Positions 61,996 through 64,000 of a stretch of 64,000 bases of DNA are shown piece by piece. The notes under the pieces were generated by a model. That model saw only the letters and a list, made by a program, of their open reading frames with translations. It was not told the DNA's origin and did not search any database. A program made the position numbers and the translations under genes. The DNA comes from Lujinxingia vulgaris (lineage in GTDB: Bacteria > Myxococcota_A > Bradymonadia > Bradymonadales > Bradymonadaceae), in NCBI RefSeq assembly GCF_007997015.1, contig NZ_VOSM01000011.1:83240-147239 (forward strand), in the 5' to 3' direction. Each line of letters opens with the position of its first letter. The first letter of the stretch is position 1.

Positions 61996-63531
61996 TCAGG
62001 CGGAGGGCTCTCCAGTGGATTCGCTGATGTCGCGGCCGGCGCGCAGGTAGCCGACGAGGGCGATGAGGTCACGCAGGGCGCGGCGTCCCGCGGGCAGCAC
62101 GCCCAGAACAAGAAGCGCGCCGAGGAGGCAGGTGGGGATGGCCAGGGCGACGTTGGCCACGGAGGATTCGATGGGCAGGTAGATGCGCTGGGCCAGCAGA
62201 GCGGTGGCGCCGCCGAGCGCCGCGCTGAAGGGGATGAAGGCGGTGCGGTAGAAGTCGCCCATTTTGATGGGGCCCTGGCGCGTGACAAACCACAGAAGAA
62301 GCGGGGTGCGCAGGATGATGCCGAGCGCAGTGTAGGCAATCGCCACGCCGAGTGCGCCCCAGTAAATCCCCAGGGCAAAGGAGATGGCGACAAGACCCGA
62401 GCTTAAGAGCCCCCAGTGGAAGAGCTCGCGGGTGCGGTCCTGGGAGACGAAGAGCCAGCCGGTGGTGTTGCCGATGGTCTGGGTGAAGATCGAGAGGCCC
62501 AGCGCGGCAAAGATGGGGATGGCCGGGCCCCAGGCGTCGCCGAGCACGCTGAGGATGAGCCAGTCGGCGCCGGCCACCAGGATGGCGCCCAGGGGCATGG
62601 TGACGAGCAGGAGTTTTTCGAGCACGCGCAGGTACATCTGACGGTAGCGCGCCGGATCGTTTGCGACGCGGCTGAGCGCGGGGATGGCGATTTGGCCTAC
62701 CGGGTGGTTGATCTGGCGCAGGGGGATCATCAGGATCTTGTAGGCCATCTGATAAAAGCCCAGCTGCTGAGCGCCGTGAAATCGCCCGATAAGGAAGTCG
62801 TCAAAATTGCGGGCGAAGTAGTTGACGAAGTTAAAGCCGGTCATGTCCGCGCCGAAGGCGAGCATGGAGCGCAGACCCTCGGCTTTTTCGGGGCGCGCGG
62901 GGCGCCAGCCGCAGGCGATCCAGACGCCCAGGCAGCTGGCGACGGCCAGGGCCACGGAGTTGACGACCAGCGCCCAGTAGCCGCCGCCGGCCAGGGCGAC
63001 GGCCACGGCCAGGCCTACGCTGATGGCCATCGCGCTGACCTCGACGGCGGCCAGTCGGCCAAAGCGCATCTGGCGGCGTAAGAGCGCTTCGTGCTGGACG
63101 GTAAGCCCGCCGAAGAAAAACGCTCCGGCCAGGCCCAGCGCAATCGGCACGAGCCTCGGCTCATCGAAGACCCAGGCCAGCACCCAGGAGGAACCGGCGG
63201 TCACCAGCGTAATCAGCGCGCCCAGGAGGAGGTTGATCCAGAAGAGCGCGCTGACCTGAGCATGGGTGATTTTTTCGCGCTGGATCGTGGCCATCGCAAG
63301 GCCCAGGTCTTTGAACATCGTCAGAAAGCCGGTGACGATGATGACCATGCCAAAAAGACCAAAATCCTCCGGGGCGATGAGCCTTGCGAGGATGAAGGTC
63401 GAGCCCATCTCCAGGAGTGATTTGAGGATCTGGGCGATGGCGGTCAGGGTGCCGCCGCGCACCGACTGGCCTTCGAGGTCGTCTTCGAGGTGCTCGGTGC
63501 TGATGTAGGTTTCGGGGTTGTGGCGAGGCAT
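61996..63531 (-). CDS. Wzx-like oligosaccharide/lipopolysaccharide flippase (MOP superfamily)
   Basis: A 511-residue membrane protein with about 12-14 helices. Family marks are SVRGGTLTAIAQILKSLLEM, LARLIAPEDFGLFGMVIIVT, TIQREKITHAQVSALFWINL, FGADMTGFNFVNYFARNFDD and FLIGRFHGAQQLGFYQMAYK, the WzxC/TuaB-like subgroup (polysaccharide_synt). It moves lipid-linked glycan units across the inner membrane. It is adjacent to the pyruvyl transferase but far from murJ, which belongs to another MOP branch. No clear ribosome site was seen. Confidence 0.88.
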   Translation of the reverse strand: MPRHNPETYISTEHLEDDLEGQSVRGGTLTAIAQILKSLLEMGSTFILARLIAPEDFGLFGMVIIVTGFLTMFKDLGLAMATIQREKITHAQVSALFWINLLLGALITLVTAGSSWVLAWVFDEPRLVPIALGLAGAFFFGGLTVQHEALLRRQMRFGRLAAVEVSAMAISVGLAVAVALAGGGYWALVVNSVALAVASCLGVWIACGWRPARPEKAEGLRSMLAFGADMTGFNFVNYFARNFDDFLIGRFHGAQQLGFYQMAYKILMIPLRQINHPVGQIAIPALSRVANDPARYRQMYLRVLEKLLLVTMPLGAILVAGADWLILSVLGDAWGPAIPIFAALGLSIFTQTIGNTTGWLFVSQDRTRELFHWGLLSSGLVAISFALGIYWGALGVAIAYTALGIILRTPLLLWFVTRQGPIKMGDFYRTAFIPFSAALGGATALLAQRIYLPIESSVANVALAIPTCLLGALLVLGVLPAGRRALRDLIALVGYLRAGRDISESTGEPSA

Positions 63532-63610
63532 GGTGTGGGGTGGGGAGGGGGGATTATTGCCAGCCTCGCTCTTAGCAGGGGTCTCGGGACGACGCCAGTT
63601 GCCGAGCGGC

Positions 63611-63646
63611 GTGTGGTTGTGTGGTTATGTGGTTGTGTGGTTGTGG
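63611..63646. repeat. 8-bp microsatellite in an intergenic region
   Basis: Four units of GTGTGGTT (third unit with A for G) followed by GTGG. It lies in the 341-nt gap 63532-63872, which otherwise shows no gene. A low-complexity G-run follows. Confidence 0.8.
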
Positions 63647-63872
63647 GGCGCGGGGGTTCGCGAGGTGGGTAGATTCGTATAGACGTAGGCGGGTTCGCTT
63701 TGGGGGAGGGGGGGGAGTGCTCATTATCCCCCACATCTCCTAAACCCCGCATAAACACTCACGCTCACAGCCTTCATAGTCCTCCTCCCAGCCCCACCTT
63801 GCGCAATCGTCCTCGATTTGATCGACTAGCCACCGACAACAGCGATGAAACTCGAAGACAAGGACGAGCGCG

Positions 63873-64000
63873 ATGGAACCGACCACGATGATGGCAGATC
63901 TGACGTTGAGCGATGAACTCCAAGACGTGGATCTGGGCGATAAACGGCGCAACGAGCGCTATGTCAGAATCGCCGGACGACTGGCCGCGCAACCCGATAA
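63873..64000 (+). CDS. IS4/Tn5-type transposase, N-terminal part (runs off the right edge)
   Basis: The first 42 codons are present, with AAGGA 8 nt upstream. DLTLSDELQDVDLGDKRRNE followed by RYVRIAGRLAAQPD matches the N-terminal DNA-binding domain of IS4/Tn5-family transposases, whose hallmark is a LGDxRRxxRLVxLAxxLAxxP stretch. Catalytic DDE residues are outside the window. The left inverted repeat cannot be placed with confidence. It may mark an insertion next to the polysaccharide genes. Confidence 0.75.
   Translation, partial: MEPTTMMADLTLSDELQDVDLGDKRRNERYVRIAGRLAAQPD

Overview
The window is GC-rich bacterial chromosome (about two thirds G+C by eye) with densely packed genes. Its content points to a deltaproteobacterial/Myxococcota-type organism, perhaps of the Bradymonadales kind. 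The reasons are the many acidic, Cys-rich lipoproteins with Asp/Glu-rich linkers, choice-of-anchor-D/ASH repeat lipoproteins, an RCC1-repeat lipoprotein, a Ser/Thr kinase, a split ATP synthase operon with b' and b subunits, and lysine-fermentation-type enzymes in an otherwise respiratory genome. The taxonomic placement is inference from gene content only.

Layout. 1-5.3 kb: the edge of a murJ gene, a thiamine thiazole cluster (thiS-thiG-thiE), a processive GT2 glycosyltransferase, a UbiA-type prenyltransferase and an HU-type nucleoid protein. 5.3-6.6 kb: kal-kce, two steps of lysine or beta-amino/keto acid catabolism. 6.7-18.8 kb: a surface block of three related anchor-D/PKD lipoproteins (two are recent tandem duplicates), a Cys-rich repeat lipoprotein and a ceramidase-like lipoprotein with an overlapping small lipoprotein. 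19.1-33.2 kb: a tRNA-Leu with the unusual anticodon AAG, an AT-richer orphan gene, an MscS channel, a baeRF-type protein, a Ser/Thr kinase, an acyl-CoA dehydrogenase, an M42-like peptidase, a P-loop protein that may be a KamB-like mutase reactivase, an RCC1 lipoprotein, a large unknown protein and a truncated globin. 33.2-39.0 kb: the 2-oxoglutarate dehydrogenase operon sucA-sucB-lpd (minus strand). 39.4-46.5 kb: the F1 part of ATP synthase plus the stator (b', b, delta, alpha, gamma, beta, epsilon), ended by an array of imperfect palindromes and an intrinsic terminator. The beta subunit carries an insertion of roughly 47 residues. 46.7-51.4 kb: five tandem paralogous multi-pass membrane proteins of unknown function, four of which end in a C-terminal Trp. 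51.4-57 kb: more lipoproteins (Cys-repeat, endonuclease/exonuclease/phosphatase fold, thrombospondin-like) and an MmcQ/YjbR protein. 57.1-60.6 kb: a decayed RND efflux operon, with adaptor and permease both broken. 60.6-63.5 kb: polysaccharide pyruvyl transferase and Wzx-like flippase. 63.9 kb to the end: the start of an IS4/Tn5-type transposase.

How it fits together. Central energy metabolism (OGDH, ATP synthase) lies next to cell-envelope functions (lipoproteins, polysaccharide export, lipid II flippase, undecorated membrane-protein arrays). The least explained unit is the five-gene membrane-protein array at 46.7-51.4 kb. The sharpest sequence anomalies are the AtpD insertion, tRNA-Leu(AAG), the 17-bp duplication that breaks the RND permease, and an orphan terminator facing away from the atp promoter.
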